From: Salinisphaera sp040361255
GTDB taxonomy: Bacteria > Pseudomonadota > Gammaproteobacteria > Nevskiales > Salinisphaeraceae
DNA: 64,000 nt
NCBI RefSeq assembly: GCF_040361255.1
Contig: NZ_APNG01000004.1
Location: 124,001 to 188,000 of the forward strand
Direction: 5' to 3'
The notes below the pieces were generated by a model, which did not search any database, had not been told where the DNA came from, and saw only the letters and a program-made list of their open reading frames with translations. Positions 9,271 through 18,575 of the stretch are shown here, in pieces; within the stretch, counting starts at the first letter, position 1, and the number at the start of each line of letters is the position of its first letter. Both the position numbers and the translations under genes were made by a program.

Positions 9271-10102
9271 GCCACGTCGAGTCGAGCATGTCGCGCTCGA
9301 TGGTGAGCGCCTGCATACCGCCTTCGTGCCCGGTAATGGCACGCCGCTGTTGCTGTGTAACGACTTCGCGGCCAACCTGGAGATACTCGACGAATTCGCG
9401 CTCGCGCTTGGGCGGCCGGTGCTGTGTTTCGACCTGCCGGGCGTGGGCACGTCCGCGGAGGTGACCACCATGCGGCGCATGCCCGCGCTGGCCCAGCTGC
9501 TCGCCGGCCTGCTCGATCACTACGGGCTCACGCGGCCGGTCGATGTCATGGGCATCGGCTGGGGCGGGTTGCTCGCCCAGCAGTTCGCCCATTCGCAGCG
9601 CGATCGGGTGCGCCGGTTGGTATTGGCGGCTACGGCCAGCGGGCAACTGATGTTTCCGGGGCGCCTGGCCAGTCTCATGCGCCTGGCGCGCCCGGATGCG
9701 CTCAGCCGCGTTGCGCCCGATGCGGAACAGGCACGGACCGTGTTCGGCGGGCGCCGCAACGATGAATGTCAGCAAATCGCGCAGGCCATGAGCCGGGCGA
9801 GCGCGCCCACCCGACGTGGCTATGCCGCCCAGTTGTATGCGTTGACCGGTTTCAGCAGTCTGCCCTGGCTGCATCGCTTGAACGTGCCCACGCTGGTCAT
9901 GGCCGGAGACGACGACTCGATCGTGCCCACCGTCAACGCGCGTGTGCTGGCGCTGTTGTTGCCGCAGGCGCGCCTGGAAATCTTGCGCGGCGCGGGCCAT
10001 TGGTTCGTGCTCGAGCGCACCGACGAGGTGGTTCGCATGCTCGATGAATTCCTCGAAGCTAAGGTTGCGATCACCGCAGCCGATCAGAATAGTGTGTTCT
10101 GA
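9254..10102 (+). CDS. PhaZ-like alpha/beta hydrolase lacking the nucleophilic serine
   Basis: The 282-residue alpha/beta-hydrolase resembles intracellular PHA depolymerase. It aligns along its length with the product of the next gene (10199-11182). At the nucleophile elbow it reads GIGWGG, with Gly102 where the family and the neighbouring copy have Ser. The Asp-containing AGDDDSIVP and His-containing GAGHW segments remain. Hydrolysis by the usual mechanism should therefore be impossible, and a structural, regulatory or granule-binding role is inferred. ATG at 9254 overlaps the phaC stop and is preceded by GGGG. The frame is intact and shows no sign of decay. Confidence 0.85.
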   Translation: MSARSEPRRVEHVALDGERLHTAFVPGNGTPLLLCNDFAANLEILDEFALALGRPVLCFDLPGVGTSAEVTTMRRMPALAQLLAGLLDHYGLTRPVDVMGIGWGGLLAQQFAHSQRDRVRRLVLAATASGQLMFPGRLASLMRLARPDALSRVAPDAEQARTVFGGRRNDECQQIAQAMSRASAPTRRGYAAQLYALTGFSSLPWLHRLNVPTLVMAGDDDSIVPTVNARVLALLLPQARLEILRGAGHWFVLERTDEVVRMLDEFLEAKVAITAADQNSVF

Positions 10103-10107
10103 TCGCT

Positions 10108-10123
10108 TGCAATTTATATTGCA
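10108..10123. promoter_or_regulatory. perfect TGC palindrome before phaZ
   Basis: TGCAATTTATATTGCA is a perfect 16-bp palindrome lying in an AT-rich interruption between the pseudo-depolymerase and the active phaZ copy. A further TGC-rich half (GCACTGCGGCA) follows. PHA regulators of the PhaR type prefer TGC-rich palindromes, so an operator or internal promoter for phaZ is plausible. The regulator is not identified. Confidence 0.4.
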
Positions 10124-10198
10124 CTGCGGCAAAAGTCGTAGACTCGAGCATGTCGCATTGCGGCATACTCGTTCGAATCATGATGTCGAGGGGAGCCC

Positions 10199-11182
10199 GT
10201 GAGCGCAGTGGTCGCTGAGAATACCGCGCCTCGACGCAGTTTGCCGCCCAATCTGAGCGTGCTGCGTCGGCGCACGAGAATGCAGGTCGAGTTCATCGAC
10301 GTGGACGGCGTGCGTTTGCGGGTGGGTGTACGACGCGGGCGCGGCCGGCCGATGCTGCTGTTCAACGGCATTGGCGCCAATCTCGACATGACCCTGCCGC
10401 TGGTCAATGCCCTCGACGATGTGGAAGTCATCGTATTCGATGTGCCGGGCGCGGGCGATTCACCCGCGTTGACCGTGCCGCACCGTTTTCGTTGGCTTGC
10501 GCGCCTGGCCGCCCGGCTGCTCGATCGGCTCGGCTACGATATGCCGCTCAATATTGCCGGCGTGTCCTGGGGCGGGGCGCTCGCCCAGCAGTTCGCGCTC
10601 GATTTTCCGGATCGCACCAATCGCCTGGTTCTGGCGGCGACCTCGACCGGGATGCTCGCGCTGCCAGCGCGTTCGAATGTGCTCAAGCGCCTGACCAATG
10701 CACGTCGGTTTCAGAAGAACGAAAATCTGGCCCAACTCGCGCCCACGCTCTACGGCGGCTTGATGCGGCGCCGGCCGGAGCTGCTGGAGCGTAACGGCTA
10801 TTTTTCACCGGATCCGTCCACGCGCGGTTATCTCAACCAGCTTATCGCCGGGCTGGGCTGGACCAGCGTGCATCGGCTGCACCGCTTGCGTTGTCCGACC
10901 CTGATCATGGGCGGCGATGACGACCCGGTCATGCCGCTGGTCAATATCCGGCTGCTGTACTGGCTGATCCCGAAATCGTATCTGCATATCGTGCGCGGCG
11001 GCGGGCATCTGTTTCTGCTGGTACGCGCGAACGAAAGCGCGGCCGTGATCAAGCGCTTCATCAACGAGCGCCGCTACGACGGCACGGACGGTCAGGATTA
11101 TTACGCGGCCCAGAATCTGCCGCCCGACGGCACGCTCAAGCCGTTGACTGCGACTCGCGCATTGCCCGACGCCGGGCCTTGA
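10199..11182 (+). CDS. phaZ: intracellular PHA depolymerase (alpha/beta hydrolase)
   Basis: The 327-residue hydrolase is the likely intracellular depolymerase that releases hydroxyacids from stored PHA. The nucleophile elbow GVSWGG carries Ser123. The acid lies in MGGDDDPVMP and the histidine in GGGHLFLL. GTG at 10199 is used, with GAGGGGAG close upstream. The gene is the third of phaC - pseudo-phaZ - phaZ, the place where pseudomonads have phaZ. The roughly 95-bp gap before it carries a palindrome, so it may also have its own promoter. The 3' end overlaps the convergent acyltransferase gene by 47 bases. Confidence 0.85.
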   Translation: MSAVVAENTAPRRSLPPNLSVLRRRTRMQVEFIDVDGVRLRVGVRRGRGRPMLLFNGIGANLDMTLPLVNALDDVEVIVFDVPGAGDSPALTVPHRFRWLARLAARLLDRLGYDMPLNIAGVSWGGALAQQFALDFPDRTNRLVLAATSTGMLALPARSNVLKRLTNARRFQKNENLAQLAPTLYGGLMRRRPELLERNGYFSPDPSTRGYLNQLIAGLGWTSVHRLHRLRCPTLIMGGDDDPVMPLVNIRLLYWLIPKSYLHIVRGGGHLFLLVRANESAAVIKRFINERRYDGTDGQDYYAAQNLPPDGTLKPLTATRALPDAGP

Positions 11183-11957
11183 TCGCCGCCATCGACTGGC
11201 GATGGCTGATCGCCACATAGCTGGCCTCGGCCAGACTGCGCCGGTCGTAGCCGCGCGGGTCGATGGGCGCACACAGACGCACCTGGGCGCGCATGTCGTG
11301 GATACGAAACAGATCGCGAAAATGCGGCCACAAGGCGGCTTCGTTCACCCAGGGCGCCAGCGCGTGGTGCATATCGGCCGGGGTGGTGTCATCGCAGTAG
11401 CGTAGCGCCACCGGCAGCACCGGATATTCGCCTTCGATCGCGGCCGCGAACAGCCGTGCATGAAAGCGTTTGGGCATCGGGTCGGCGGTGGTAGTGCCTT
11501 CCGGAAACAACAAAACCGAACGCCCGGCATCGAGCACGGAGCGGATCTTGGCCGAGGTTTCCGAGGTCTTGCCCGCGCCGCGGCTGAGAAACAGCGTGCC
11601 GGCGGCGCGTGCGAATGCGCCCACCAGGGGCCAGCCGTCGATCTCGGCCTTGGACACGAACGAGGCATTGAAGGCATGCCCGAGCACGACGATATCCAGC
11701 CAGGAACAGTGATTGGCCACGATCAGCACGGGCCCGGCCGGCAGTTCGCCGTCGATATCCAGCGATACGTCCAGCACGCGCAGCATGCGTCCGTGCCACC
11801 AGCGCACCAGTTTCCAGGAACGGTTGCCGATCAGCGGCACGAACGGGCACAGCGCGACACCAAGCAACAGCAAGCCGGTCAGGCGTGCGGCTTTGAGGCA
11901 CATTCCCAGACGTCCGAGCAGCGGACGCGGGGCAGCGGAAAAAGATGAGTCGGCCAT
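11136..11957 (-). CDS. 1-acyl-glycerol-3-phosphate acyltransferase family (PlsC-like)
   Basis: The 273-residue membrane-associated acyltransferase has an N-terminal hydrophobic helix (about residues 23-42). The HX4D catalytic motif appears as NHCSWLD (82-88), and the substrate-binding motif is FPEGTTT (151-157). Such enzymes place the second acyl chain on lysophosphatidic acid or, in the OlsA branch, on lyso-ornithine lipid, and the branch cannot be decided here. ATG at 11957 is assumed; Met19 is an alternative start. The gene converges on phaZ with a 47-bp overlap of coding ends. Confidence 0.88.
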   Translation of the reverse strand: MADSSFSAAPRPLLGRLGMCLKAARLTGLLLLGVALCPFVPLIGNRSWKLVRWWHGRMLRVLDVSLDIDGELPAGPVLIVANHCSWLDIVVLGHAFNASFVSKAEIDGWPLVGAFARAAGTLFLSRGAGKTSETSAKIRSVLDAGRSVLLFPEGTTTADPMPKRFHARLFAAAIEGEYPVLPVALRYCDDTTPADMHHALAPWVNEAALWPHFRDLFRIHDMRAQVRLCAPIDPRGYDRRSLAEASYVAISHRQSMAAIKARRRAMRESQSTA

Positions 11958-12112
11958 ATCGCGGGCACAAGTTAGCCGCTTGGCGTGGCCCGGGCAAGCC
12001 CGCGATTGGGAAAGCGATTTTTTAACAATGGGCCACCCTGCGGCGCAGGCGTGTGCGTGCTATCGCGTGACCGCGATCCGCATGGCCGGATCGCCGTCTG
12101 TGGCCCGCGTGC

Positions 12113-12769
12113 TTACTCTTGTGGCAGCGGCGGAATGTTTTCGTAGATCGGACGAAAGCGATTGACGATAGTGCAAAAAAGCCGGGCGGTCTGTTCGGTG
12201 TCATAGCGTGCCGAATGGGCGGCATCGTTATCCCAGCTCATACCCGCGGCGGTGGCCGCACGGCGCAGCACGGTCTGTCCGAACGCGACCCCGGCAAGGG
12301 TCGCCGTATCGAAACAGGAAAATGGATGAAACGGGCTGCGCTTGATACCGGTGCGCGCGATCGCGGCATTGAGAAAGCCCAGGTCGAAATGCGCGTTGTG
12401 GCCCACCAGCACCGCGCGCTTGCAGCCGGTGTCCTTGACCATGGTGCGTACCACGCGGAATACGCGGGCCAGCGCTTCGCGTTCGGGCAGCGCGGGCCGT
12501 AGCGGATGGTGCGGGTCGATACCGTTGACCTCGAGCGAGGCGGGCTCGATGTTCGCGCCCTCGAACGGCTCGACGTGGTAGGACACCGACTCGCGCAGTT
12601 CCAGTTGGCCCTCGGCATTGAAATCGACCGTGACTGCGGCGATTTCCAGCAAGGCGTCGGTCGCGTTATTGAAACCGCCGGTTTCGACATCGACGACCAC
12701 GGGCAAAAAGCCGCGAAAACGCTGCGCCATGACCGGCAGCGCGGTTTCGGAAGAGTGAATATCTGTCAT
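12113..12769 (-). CDS. rnt: ribonuclease T
   Basis: The 218-residue DEDDh exonuclease trims the 3' ends of tRNA (CCA turnover), 5S and 23S rRNA. The three exonuclease motifs are visible: VVDVETGGFN near the N-terminus, a central HNAHFDLGFLN, and HSARYDTEQTA near the C-terminus. The length agrees with the family norm of about 215 residues. Translation is placed at MTDIHSSETA; the open frame upstream of it runs into the argG promoter region. The gene is divergent from argG. Confidence 0.92.
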   Translation of the reverse strand: MTDIHSSETALPVMAQRFRGFLPVVVDVETGGFNNATDALLEIAAVTVDFNAEGQLELRESVSYHVEPFEGANIEPASLEVNGIDPHHPLRPALPEREALARVFRVVRTMVKDTGCKRAVLVGHNAHFDLGFLNAAIARTGIKRSPFHPFSCFDTATLAGVAFGQTVLRRAATAAGMSWDNDAAHSARYDTEQTARLFCTIVNRFRPIYENIPPLPQE

Positions 12770-12866
12770 GGCGCGATAGTAGCAGCCCGGCGTGTCCGTC
12801 GGGGCGATGTCGGCGTATCGATGTGCCGGGCGCGGGCCGGGCGATGGCTGTAGCGCGCGGCGTGCG

Positions 12867-12872
12867 TATAAT
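12867..12872 (+). promoter_or_regulatory. candidate -10 element of argG
   Basis: A perfect TATAAT stands 48 bases before the argG ATG, in otherwise GC-rich DNA. The -35 region about 16-17 bases upstream (TGGCTG) is weak. No ArgR-type box was seen. Confidence 0.6.
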
Positions 12873-12920
12873 GCGCGGCTTGCACCGCCATTCACCGCGA
12901 ACAGTCAAAACCGTAAGCCT

Positions 12921-14129
<1,209 letters not shown>

Positions 14130-14142
14130 ATTCGGGCCTCGG

Positions 14143-14176
14143 CCACCCGGCGTGAAATTATTTTCATGCCGGGTGG
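14143..14176 (+). terminator. strong hairpin after argG
   Basis: CCACCCGGC (14143-14151) pairs with GCCGGGTGG (14168-14176), and TGAAA/TTTCA extends the stem inward. It starts 13 bases after the argG stop. No T-tract follows, so it may act as an RNA-stabilising hairpin rather than a classic terminator. Confidence 0.55.
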
Positions 14177-14213
14177 CGGATATCCGAAAGCGGCTGGCCA
14201 AACTGCCGTTATA

Positions 14214-14330
14214 TTAATTCGGCACCAAGAACAGCTGAAATGGCCTGCGGTTGCGATGTTCGGTCGCGGCCCGCAAGCGCTTGCTTGGGCGCGTCATTAG
14301 CCCGAAAAGTCACTTTTCACGCCGGGTTAA
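14214..14330. repeat. dispersed intergenic repeat, copy 1 (shortened form)
   Basis: The copy begins TTAATTCGGCACCAAGAACAGCTGA and ends CGCCGGGTTAA. Both ends and an internal GCAAGCGCTTGC...CGAAAA stretch match the copy at 46455-46635, but the central hairpin portion is reduced. A third, 5'-only copy lies at 54495-54612. The rest of the argG-to-MFS gap (14331-14470) shows no gene or clear signal. Confidence 0.6.
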
Positions 14331-14470
14331 TCACGACGTGCCGCGCACGATCGAGTCGTGCGCGATCGAGGCTGTCGTGGCGGCCGATCCGTACATAGAA
14401 TGGCGCGCGCATCGAATAGGTCGATGCGCAGACAGCCGCCGGCCCTGGGCCGGTCCCGAGAGCGCAAACC

Positions 14471-15802
14471 ATGGGTCAGGTGATCGTTTCGCTGGCGGCG
14501 ATGTTCGCCAGCCTTACGCTGTTCATTGCCGGCACGTCGCTATTGACCACGGTCGTGGCCGTGGAGCTGGGCGTGGACGGGTTGTCGACGCTGCAGGTCG
14601 GCCTGGTGCTGGGCTGTCACAGCGTTGGCTTTGTCATCGGCTCGTTGTTTGCCACCCGTTTGGTTCGGCGGGTCGGCCAGGTTCGCTCGTTTGCGGCGTT
14701 TGCCGCCGTGGCCTGCTCGGCGTCGCTGATTCACCCGCTGTTCTTCGACGGTGCGCTGTGGGCCGTGCTGCGCGTGCTGGTTGGCTTCTGTGCCGCCGGG
14801 CTGATCATGGTGCTGGAAAGCTGGATCTCCGGGCGCGCAACCCATGCGACGCGCGGCGCGCTGCTGGGCATCTACCAGGTGGTCTTCTTCTTCGCGGCCG
14901 CGTTGGGGCAATATCTGGTATCGCTGGGCGAAACCGACGATTATCCGATCTACACGATCGTGGCGATCCTCATCGTCATGTCGCTGGTGCCGCTGGCCCT
15001 CACGCGCTCGGAAGCGCCCGCGCCGGACACGGCCGATCGGCTTCGTTTTCGCCAGCTCTATGCGCTATCGCCCAGTGGACTGCTGGGGGGCATCGCGGGC
15101 GGCGCGCTGGTGGCCGGTTTCAGCACGCTCGCGCCCGTGTATGCCAGTGATATCGGTATGAGTCTGGCCGAGGTGTCGCGTTACATGGCCTTCGCCGTAC
15201 TGGCGACCATGGCGATCCAATGGCCGATCGGCCGACTGTCCGATCATTTCGATCGGCGTCTGACCGTGGCCGCGATCAGCACCATCGCCACGCTCGCCGG
15301 CATCGCGGCGGCTGTCGTCGGGGCGCACGATCTACGCGTACTCTATGTCGCCACCGCGCCGCTGTTTGGCCTGGCTGCCTGTCTGTATCCGATCAGCCTG
15401 TCCATGGTCAACGATAATATGGATCGGGGCGATCCCATCTCCGCCAGCGCCGGGCTGTTGCTGGCTTATGGGGTAGGGACCTGTATCGGCCCGGTGGCGG
15501 GGGCGGTTTTCATGCAGGGCCTGGGCCCGGCCGGGCTGTTCGTGTTTCTGGCCGGCGTGTTTGCCGTGTACTCGCTGTTCGTGTTCTGGCGCGGCTTCAC
15601 CACGCCGTCCGTGCCGGTGGCCGATCAGAGCCGCTTCGTGACTATCGTTGCGGCCAATACGAGTCCCGCGATTCTGGAACTCGACCCGCGTCACGAACTC
15701 TATATGGAAACGCCGCATATCTTCGACGAGCTGCACGCCGGGCCCGCGCCCGGTGTCGAGCCCGCTGAATCGTCCACAAATGCCGACAGGCCGGGCGTTT
15801 GA
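14471..15802 (+). CDS. MFS transporter (YcaD-like)
   Basis: The 443-residue protein has about 12 predicted membrane helices and an MFS layout. The loop between helices 2 and 3 reads ATRLVRRVGQVRS, and the matching loop in the second half reads GRLSDHFDRR. Helix 5 contains LESWISGRA, seen in the YcaD group of the superfamily. The roughly 60-residue C-terminus is soluble. The substrate is unknown. ATG at 14471 has only a weak GAGAG upstream. The gene precedes an FKBP lipoprotein gene by 79 bp in the same direction. Confidence 0.82.
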   Translation: MGQVIVSLAAMFASLTLFIAGTSLLTTVVAVELGVDGLSTLQVGLVLGCHSVGFVIGSLFATRLVRRVGQVRSFAAFAAVACSASLIHPLFFDGALWAVLRVLVGFCAAGLIMVLESWISGRATHATRGALLGIYQVVFFFAAALGQYLVSLGETDDYPIYTIVAILIVMSLVPLALTRSEAPAPDTADRLRFRQLYALSPSGLLGGIAGGALVAGFSTLAPVYASDIGMSLAEVSRYMAFAVLATMAIQWPIGRLSDHFDRRLTVAAISTIATLAGIAAAVVGAHDLRVLYVATAPLFGLAACLYPISLSMVNDNMDRGDPISASAGLLLAYGVGTCIGPVAGAVFMQGLGPAGLFVFLAGVFAVYSLFVFWRGFTTPSVPVADQSRFVTIVAANTSPAILELDPRHELYMETPHIFDELHAGPAPGVEPAESSTNADRPGV

Positions 15803-15881
15803 CCAAGATAAAAGCGGCTTTTTCTCGTCAGGCCTTTCGCGTAGGCTTGCGGTTTCCAAGAAATGGACATGGAAGATCTCA

Positions 15882-16733
15882 ATGAAACGATATATGGCTT
15901 TGTTGGCGTGTCTGTTCGCGCTCACGGCATGTGGTAACCAGTCGGACGCCGATAACGCATCGGCGGATGCAGGCGCTTCCAACGGCAGCGATAGTAGCGC
16001 CAGCACCGACAAGGCCGGCGATTTCGAGAACGAAAAGCAACGTCGCAGTTATGCGCTGGGTATGGATATCGGCAATTCGCTCAAGGAGCTGCCGGTAGAT
16101 ATCCAGGTGGATGCCCTGTCCGAAGGTGTCAGTGATGTGGTCAGCGGTGGCAAGACCAAGTTGAGCCAGGACGAACTCGACGCGGTCATGCAGAGCTTCG
16201 TCAAGGAGATGGAAGCCGCGCAGCAGAAGAAAGCCAGCGAGCAGGCCGAGAACAACCTCGAGAAAGGTAAGAAATTCCTGGCCGAGAACAAGACCAAGGA
16301 CGGGGTGAAGACCACCGATAGCGGTCTGCAGTACAAGGTCATCGAAGAAGGCGACGGCCCCAGCCCGAGCGCGGATGACAGCGTGACCGTGCACTACACC
16401 GGCAAGCTCATCGACGGCACCGTCTTCGACAGTTCGCGCGAGCGCGGCGAACCGGTGACCTTCCCGGTCGATGCGGTCATTCCGGGCTGGACCGAAGCGC
16501 TCCAGCTGATGAAGCAGGGTGCGAAGTACGAGCTCTACATCCCGGCCGATCTCGCCTACGGCGAACGCGGTGCGGGCGCTCAGATCGGGCCCAACGAGAC
16601 GCTGATCTTCGATGTCGAACTGCTCAAGGTCGGCGCTGGCGATAAAAATGCCAACGCCGGCAGCGACAGCAACGAAGACGGCAGCGATGCCGGTGCCCAG
16701 AGTGGCGACAAGGCGGGCGCGAACGCCGACTAA
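15882..16733 (+). CDS. FKBP-type peptidyl-prolyl isomerase lipoprotein (FkpA/Mip-like)
   Basis: The 283-residue protein starts with a lipoprotein signal ending in the lipobox LTAC (Cys17), followed by a low-complexity Ser/Asp/Ala linker. Residues about 45-150 form the helical FKBP_N dimerisation domain (YALGMDIGNSLK...). About 155-255 form the FKBP catalytic domain, with VHYTGKLIDGTVFDSS, VIPGWTEALQLMK and AYGERGAG. An unusual acidic Gly/Ser/Asp-rich tail closes the protein. It should be anchored in the outer membrane and help fold envelope proteins. GGAAG lies upstream of ATG 15882. A strong terminator follows. Confidence 0.93.
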   Translation: MKRYMALLACLFALTACGNQSDADNASADAGASNGSDSSASTDKAGDFENEKQRRSYALGMDIGNSLKELPVDIQVDALSEGVSDVVSGGKTKLSQDELDAVMQSFVKEMEAAQQKKASEQAENNLEKGKKFLAENKTKDGVKTTDSGLQYKVIEEGDGPSPSADDSVTVHYTGKLIDGTVFDSSRERGEPVTFPVDAVIPGWTEALQLMKQGAKYELYIPADLAYGERGAGAQIGPNETLIFDVELLKVGAGDKNANAGSDSNEDGSDAGAQSGDKAGANAD

Positions 16734-16776
16734 CGGCCATGCCTGCGCCCGGCTACCGGGCGACCGACGTCATTGA

Positions 16777-16806
16777 GCCGCCGGCAGCGATGCCGGCGGC
16801 TTTTTT
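16777..16806 (+). terminator. Rho-independent terminator after the FKBP gene
   Basis: GCCGCCGGCA (16777-16786) pairs perfectly with TGCCGGCGGC (16791-16800) around GCGA and is followed by TTTTTT. Confidence 0.93.
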
Positions 16807-16905
16807 ATGGGCTGTTTTCGGCCCTGGCGCGTGATGGTGCGCTGCGCACGCGCAGTCTGTATTGCCACCCCGACGAAACGCCGCAGAAAACCGGCGGTTT
16901 GCCGG

Positions 16906-17514
16906 TCAATAATCCCGCAGTGCGTTCACCGCACGTGGTTCCACGCCTGGGTGGGCGTTGATTGTCTGATCGAACAGGCGTTGCAGGGCGCGCCGCTCGA
17001 GCGTGGTCGGGCGCCGCCAGAGCAGGCCCTGGCGCGTGCTCCAGCGTACCGGGCGTATGAACAGCGGCTCGATGCGCGGCGCGCGGTCGGGCTCGCTCGT
17101 ACGTAGTTCGATACGAAAGAGCGTATCGGCATCGATGAGCGTGGCCTGCAGGCCGTCATGCAGTTCGCCGCCGCGTTCGATTTGTGCGCGAATATGATCG
17201 AATGCCGCGTGCAGGCTGGGCTGCAACTGTGCGCCCTGCGGCGGCAGGCTGCGACAACGCCAGCATAGCCACAGCCCGGCGATATCGGCATCGGAGCGCT
17301 CGAGATCGGTGATGTCCACCTCCAGCGCACGCGCCAGATCGTCGACCAGACGATCCCATACCTTGCCGCTGCGCTCCCAGGCCTGGATACGGCGCAGTCT
17401 GGATGCGGGCTTGCCCGAATCGAGCACGGCATCGCCCAGTGCCTGCTGGGTATAGCCGCGGCGCTCTCGCCAATAGCGGATACGCCCCGGATCGAGTGCG
17501 ATACTTTTCTTCAT
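16906..17514 (-). CDS. XRE-type helix-turn-helix protein of unknown function
   Basis: In this 202-residue protein, residues about 8-75 look like an XRE/Cro helix-turn-helix (RIRYWRERRGYTQQALGDAV ... IQAWERSG). A short Trp/Cys segment GLWLCWRCRSLPP follows at about 80-92, then a C-terminal region with no recognised family. It lies 12 bases after the stop of the solute-binding-like gene on the same strand, so the two are probably one transcription unit. It may regulate its neighbour, but nothing proves this. ATG at 17514 has GGCGG upstream. Confidence 0.6.
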   Translation of the reverse strand: MKKSIALDPGRIRYWRERRGYTQQALGDAVLDSGKPASRLRRIQAWERSGKVWDRLVDDLARALEVDITDLERSDADIAGLWLCWRCRSLPPQGAQLQPSLHAAFDHIRAQIERGGELHDGLQATLIDADTLFRIELRTSEPDRAPRIEPLFIRPVRWSTRQGLLWRRPTTLERRALQRLFDQTINAHPGVEPRAVNALRDY

Positions 17515-17526
17515 GCCGCCAACCCG

Positions 17527-18555
17527 TTAGTAGACCGGGCCGCCTTCCGAATCGAGGCTGCACTCGGCTCGCCCCGGCGCCTCGGCGCAGCGGATTTTCT
17601 TGAGTAGGCGTTGCATGCGGTGGCTATACCACTGCTCGTTCCAGAGCTGTTCGCGTACGTCGCGGAACATGGCCCGATAGCGCTCGCTGCGCTCGGCGTT
17701 TATGGGTACCCACAGTGACGCCGGTATATCGGCCTCGGCTTTTTCGAGCCGTGCCTGCATGCTGTCGAACAGGGTATCGGCCACCCAGCGCCGTGAGTGT
17801 TGGCCGAACTCGGCATCGAAGCGATCCGCGTGCACGACGATCTGGCCCGAAAGGGTACCGAGCACGAAATCGGCGATGCCGCCGTTGGGCGTGACGCCGC
17901 GTTCGAGTTCGAGTGGCTCGTAAGCGATCGCGGGAGCATAGGTCAGATCGGCGCTGCCATTATTGAATAGCGGGCCGAGTTTGGCGATGCTCGCCGGGAC
18001 CGGCGAGGCGCCGACCGTTTCCACCACCGCGCGCGAGGCGCGATCGTAGGCCAGAACGGCGATACGCTTGCCGGCCAGCCGGTCCAGGCTTTGTAGATCC
18101 TGGCGGTCCCGGGCGAACAGAAAGACCTTGCCCAGTGGCACCACGCCAACGACTTCGTTGCCGTTGGCGCGCATCAGTGGCGCGGCCTTGGGTTGGGACA
18201 TGGCCGTGATCGCACGCCGCAGCGCAGGATAATCTTCCAGCCCGCCGGCCATGTCGAGACTGCCCGCAAACGGTACAAGCGCGCGGGTTCGTACGCCCGA
18301 CAGTACGACCATGTCGCATTTGCCGGCCTTGAAGTCGTTGGCAGCGACTGCTTCGTCGGTATAGGCACGCGCATCGAGGGCATAGCCCCAGTCGCGGGCC
18401 TGCATCGCGTAGTCGCTAAACAGTTCGTATACGAAGCCATCGGCGCCGACGGGGTCGAAAACACAAGCACGGCGCTCGCGTTCGGCGGCGGCGCCGAGCT
18501 GGGTGAAGGCCGTCAGCAGGGTGGCGATCAAGCCGAAAGCAATGAATCGTTTCAT
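17527..18555 (-). CDS. putative periplasmic solute-binding protein (DUF6091/AdeT-like)
   Basis: The 342-residue protein has a clear Sec signal peptide (MKRFIAFGLIATLLTAFTQLGAAA). The mature part begins ACVFDPVGADGFVYELF and contains a central GKRIAVLAYDRASRAVV lobe. This resembles the putative solute-binding proteins annotated DUF6091 or AdeT1/2, which look like TRAP or ABC binding proteins without a cognate permease. No permease gene is adjacent. ATG at 18555 is chosen because it begins the signal peptide; the frame is open 18 codons further. A near-consensus promoter with two operator-like sites lies just upstream. Confidence 0.7.
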   Translation of the reverse strand: MKRFIAFGLIATLLTAFTQLGAAAERERRACVFDPVGADGFVYELFSDYAMQARDWGYALDARAYTDEAVAANDFKAGKCDMVVLSGVRTRALVPFAGSLDMAGGLEDYPALRRAITAMSQPKAAPLMRANGNEVVGVVPLGKVFLFARDRQDLQSLDRLAGKRIAVLAYDRASRAVVETVGASPVPASIAKLGPLFNNGSADLTYAPAIAYEPLELERGVTPNGGIADFVLGTLSGQIVVHADRFDAEFGQHSRRWVADTLFDSMQARLEKAEADIPASLWVPINAERSERYRAMFRDVREQLWNEQWYSHRMQRLLKKIRCAEAPGRAECSLDSEGGPVY

Positions 18556-18575
18556 TGGATACGCTCGAAACTCCA

